This document shows, piece after piece, positions 61,882-64,000 of a DNA stretch of 64,000 nt. The DNA comes from Balamuthia mandrillaris. Lineage: Eukaryota > Discosea > Longamoebia > Balamuthiidae. The position numbers and the translations under genes are program-made. Positions within the stretch are counted from its first letter, which is position 1; every line of letters starts with the position of its first letter. The notes below the pieces were generated by a model, which saw nothing but the letters and a program-made list of their open reading frames with translations, was not told the origin of the DNA and made no database searches. The DNA lies in contig JAVKOQ010000011.1 in NCBI GenBank assembly GCA_031835245.1, forward strand, positions 1 to 64,000. The letters run 5' to 3'.

Positions 61882-63994
61882 CTTCTTCTTCTTCTTCTTC
61901 TTCTTCTTCTTCTTGTTCTTCGTCTTCTTCGCCTGTTTCTTCTCCTCCTCATGCGCCTCATCATTTTTCGTAGAATGAATGGTGTCAGCGCAACAAATGG
62001 GCCAAGCCAGTATTTATCCCAACGAAAGCCCCCAAAGAAGGCCAACACCGCTGCAAGGTGCTGCTCCACAACCCCAACAACAAGAAGACCGATGAGCGCC
62101 ACTGCTACGTGCCGCCAGCCGACGAGGAGGGGGCGCCCTCTGCCATTTTGGCCAGGCACACGGCAGCGGTGGTGGCCTTGCATGGCCAGTGCGGCTCGCT
62201 GCAGCTGCATCAGCTGCTGCCGCCGCAGTTTCGGGAGCTGTGGCATCGCTTGGGGGAGCAGGCCAAAGTCAGGAAGCAGGCGGAGGAGGTCAAGGAGGCT
62301 CGGAGGGAGGAGCGGAAGAACAAGGAGGAGAAGCGAGAAAAGTGGCTGGAGCGACTGCCGCAGGTGTTTATGAGCCCCACGGCTAGGCAGTTGGTGGAGA
62401 ATGTGCTTAAGCAGCTTCAACAGCAGCAGAAACAACCAAAGCAGGAGACTGAAAAGCAACGAACAAGACAGAGCAAAGAGGTGGGAGAAACAGAAGAGGA
62501 AGAAGAAAATGGGGGAAGGAAGCGAGAGGTATGGCGCAGGGTCAAGAACCGTCTCTTGCGACAAGGATGGAAAGAGGAAGATATCAACAAGGCATTTGAG
62601 GAGGTAGAAGAGCTGGAAGATGATGGAGTACATAAAACAGAAGAAGAGAACTCCCTCATTGAGGCTACGGACCGGTTAGTCTCGCGACTGCTTGATTGGC
62701 TCTGCCTCTACGTTCCTGAGCACGAGTTACCAAAGGCATTTGTACCAACCAAGTCCCTCGAAATAGGGGCTAGTTCTTTCGTGACATCTTCTACTTCTTC
62801 GTCGCCTGCTTCTTCTCTTTCGTCGAACAACGATCAAGTCCTCTCTGAGGAGGAAAATAAGTTGCGTCGTTTGATGGATGCAGCAGAAGAGGCTGTGACC
62901 CGGGCGGAGAAAGACAAAACTAAAAGCAAAAGTGTTAGAGAGGCAGAAGAAGAGGATGTTGCTCAACTATTGTGCGAAGCATGTAAAACGAAAGCTTTAG
63001 AAGGAAACCCTACCTCTATTCCGTGTGAGTGTTCGTCGGAGGAGTTACATTCGCAGAGAATGGATGAAATGATGGCCTTGGAGGCCATTCTTGGCGATCA
63101 ACTTCAAAAAGAAGAATCAGAAGAAGACGCCAATCCAGAGGCTACTTTACGATTCCGTATCCAACTTTCACCCGAATCACCGTCCTCACCGCTTCGCTCT
63201 TTGTTGGTGATAATCCCACCAACAACTCGCTCCAAGTACCCCTTTCAACTTCCTCTTTTTCTTCCGGAATTTGCTGTGGATGCAAACAGCAACGTCTCGA
63301 GGCAAGGCAAGATGCGAGTCTTCTTGGCGGCGGTGAAGGAAGCATCCGGCATTATGGGCTCTCCTATGATATACTCATTAGTGTTATGGCTTCAATCTGA
63401 CGCAGCTTCTGAACTAGCCTCTTCCTCCTCTTCGCCCTCTCCTTTGCTTTCGTCTTCTGCTGCTGCTTCACCCTCTCCTCTGCTTTCTTCTTCGTCTTTA
63501 CAAAAAGGAAGAAATAACGGCTCAAGTCAAAAACAACAGGCACCAATCAAAAGTATCAACCGAAAGAAACCATTGCCGCGTGATAAGACGATCCCTTCGT
63601 TATCACCGAGCGAAAAGCAAAGGCTAAACGAACTGTTGAAAGCCAAACAGGAGGAGCTGCTTCTTTCTCCGTCTCACCAAAAGATGCTCAAGGTACGACA
63701 ACACCTTCCCGCATGGCAAAAGCGAAAGGAATTCCTCTCCGCATTACACTCGCAACAAGTGTTAGTGGTGACGGGAGCGACTGGCTGCGGCAAGTCTACT
63801 CAAATACCACAATACGTGTTGGATGACATGATCCAACGAGGATGTGGAGCGGGGTGCAATATCATTTGCACGCAACCCCGCAGGATTTCTGCGGTCGGAT
63901 TGGCTTCTCGCGTCGCTCAAGAGAGAGGAGAAAATGTGGGACAAACCGTGGGTTATCAGATCCGGCTCGAGTCTGTTCGATCACAAGATACCAG
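61363..63994 (+). CDS. DEAH-box RNA helicase, DHX29/DHX57-like (N-terminal part)
   Basis: DEAH helicases unwind RNA or remodel RNPs; DHX29 acts in translation initiation on structured leaders. Exons 61363-61572, 61668-61733, 61974-63994, running off the right edge at a donor (AG/GTAATT); 765 residues seen. After a Lys/Gln-rich start comes a WTGKTPVTML motif and NEWCQRNKWAKPVF, a double-stranded-RNA-binding-like region of this family. A UBA-like helix region (RLLRQGWKEEDINKAFEEVE) leads to LLDWLCLYVPEHELPKAF, strongly like DHX29. An RWD-like domain follows at about residues 455-580 (QRMDEMMALEAILGD). RecA1 starts with Walker A GATGCGKST at about residues 693-701, then CTQPRRISAVGLASRVAQE (motif Ia). 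The DEAH box and the C-terminal half lie outside the window. Intron 2 holds both (CT)n and (CTT)n runs. Confidence 0.88.
61770..61915. repeat. (CT)n and (CTT)n runs in helicase intron 2
   Basis: A (CT)n run at 61770-61801 and a (CTT)n run of about 21 units at 61852-61915 lie in one 240-base intron, on the sense strand. The acceptor TAG follows at 61971-61973. Confidence 0.9.
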
Positions 63995-64000
63995 GTAATT

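Overview
The window is nuclear DNA from an intron-rich unicellular eukaryote. Short GT-AG introns, a mitochondrial SDHA, ZW10, a RUN-domain coiled-coil protein, an FH2 formin and a two-domain WRKY protein outside a plant setting point to an amoeba, most likely amoebozoan. The species cannot be fixed from the sequence. The standard genetic code fits all host genes. For the spliced genes I joined exons by hand from donor/acceptor sites, reading frame and family knowledge, and in nearly every case the joined length is an exact multiple of three.

Layout. Positions 1-5170 are AT-rich, low-complexity and hold remains of two different tyrosine-recombinase (Crypton-like) genes plus a Myb/SANT-like reading frame. 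Positions 5200-7230 hold two solo LTRs, each flanked by its own short target duplication. Positions 7234-9815 (minus) encode a SAM domain plus P-loop NTPase resembling CRN/RHS-type proteins. It is followed by a gag-like retroelement fragment and about 1 kb of unassigned sequence. From 11470 onward the window is dense host sequence: SDHA (+); two tandem BTB-BACK genes (-), the second stopped early; a 1,603-residue RUN/coiled-coil protein (-); an RCC1-BTB-BTB protein (+); a Rieske oxygenase (+); mitochondrial ribosomal protein mS35 (-); ZW10 (+); WRKY (+); a bacterial topoisomerase III-type enzyme with presequence and SAP domain (+); topoisomerase IB (+); an RCC1-chromodomain-BAH-ankyrin protein (+); an FHA-formin (+); and a DHX29/DHX57-like helicase (+) running off the right edge.

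Themes. Three genes serve mitochondria (SDHA, mS35, and by its presequence the type IA topoisomerase; possibly also the Rieske enzyme). Membrane traffic and cytoskeleton are represented by ZW10, RUN/coiled-coil and formin. Chromatin is represented by WRKY, two adjacent topoisomerase genes and the RCC1-chromo-BAH-ankyrin protein. Introns often carry (CT)n runs on the sense strand. A cluster of TGACGTCA-like sites lies in one divergent promoter, and a perfect TGACGTCA lies ahead of the type IA topoisomerase gene.

The most unusual items are the RCC1-chromo-BAH-ankyrin and FHA-formin architectures, the bacterial-type topoisomerase III in an intron-rich gene, and the two-WRKY-domain protein.
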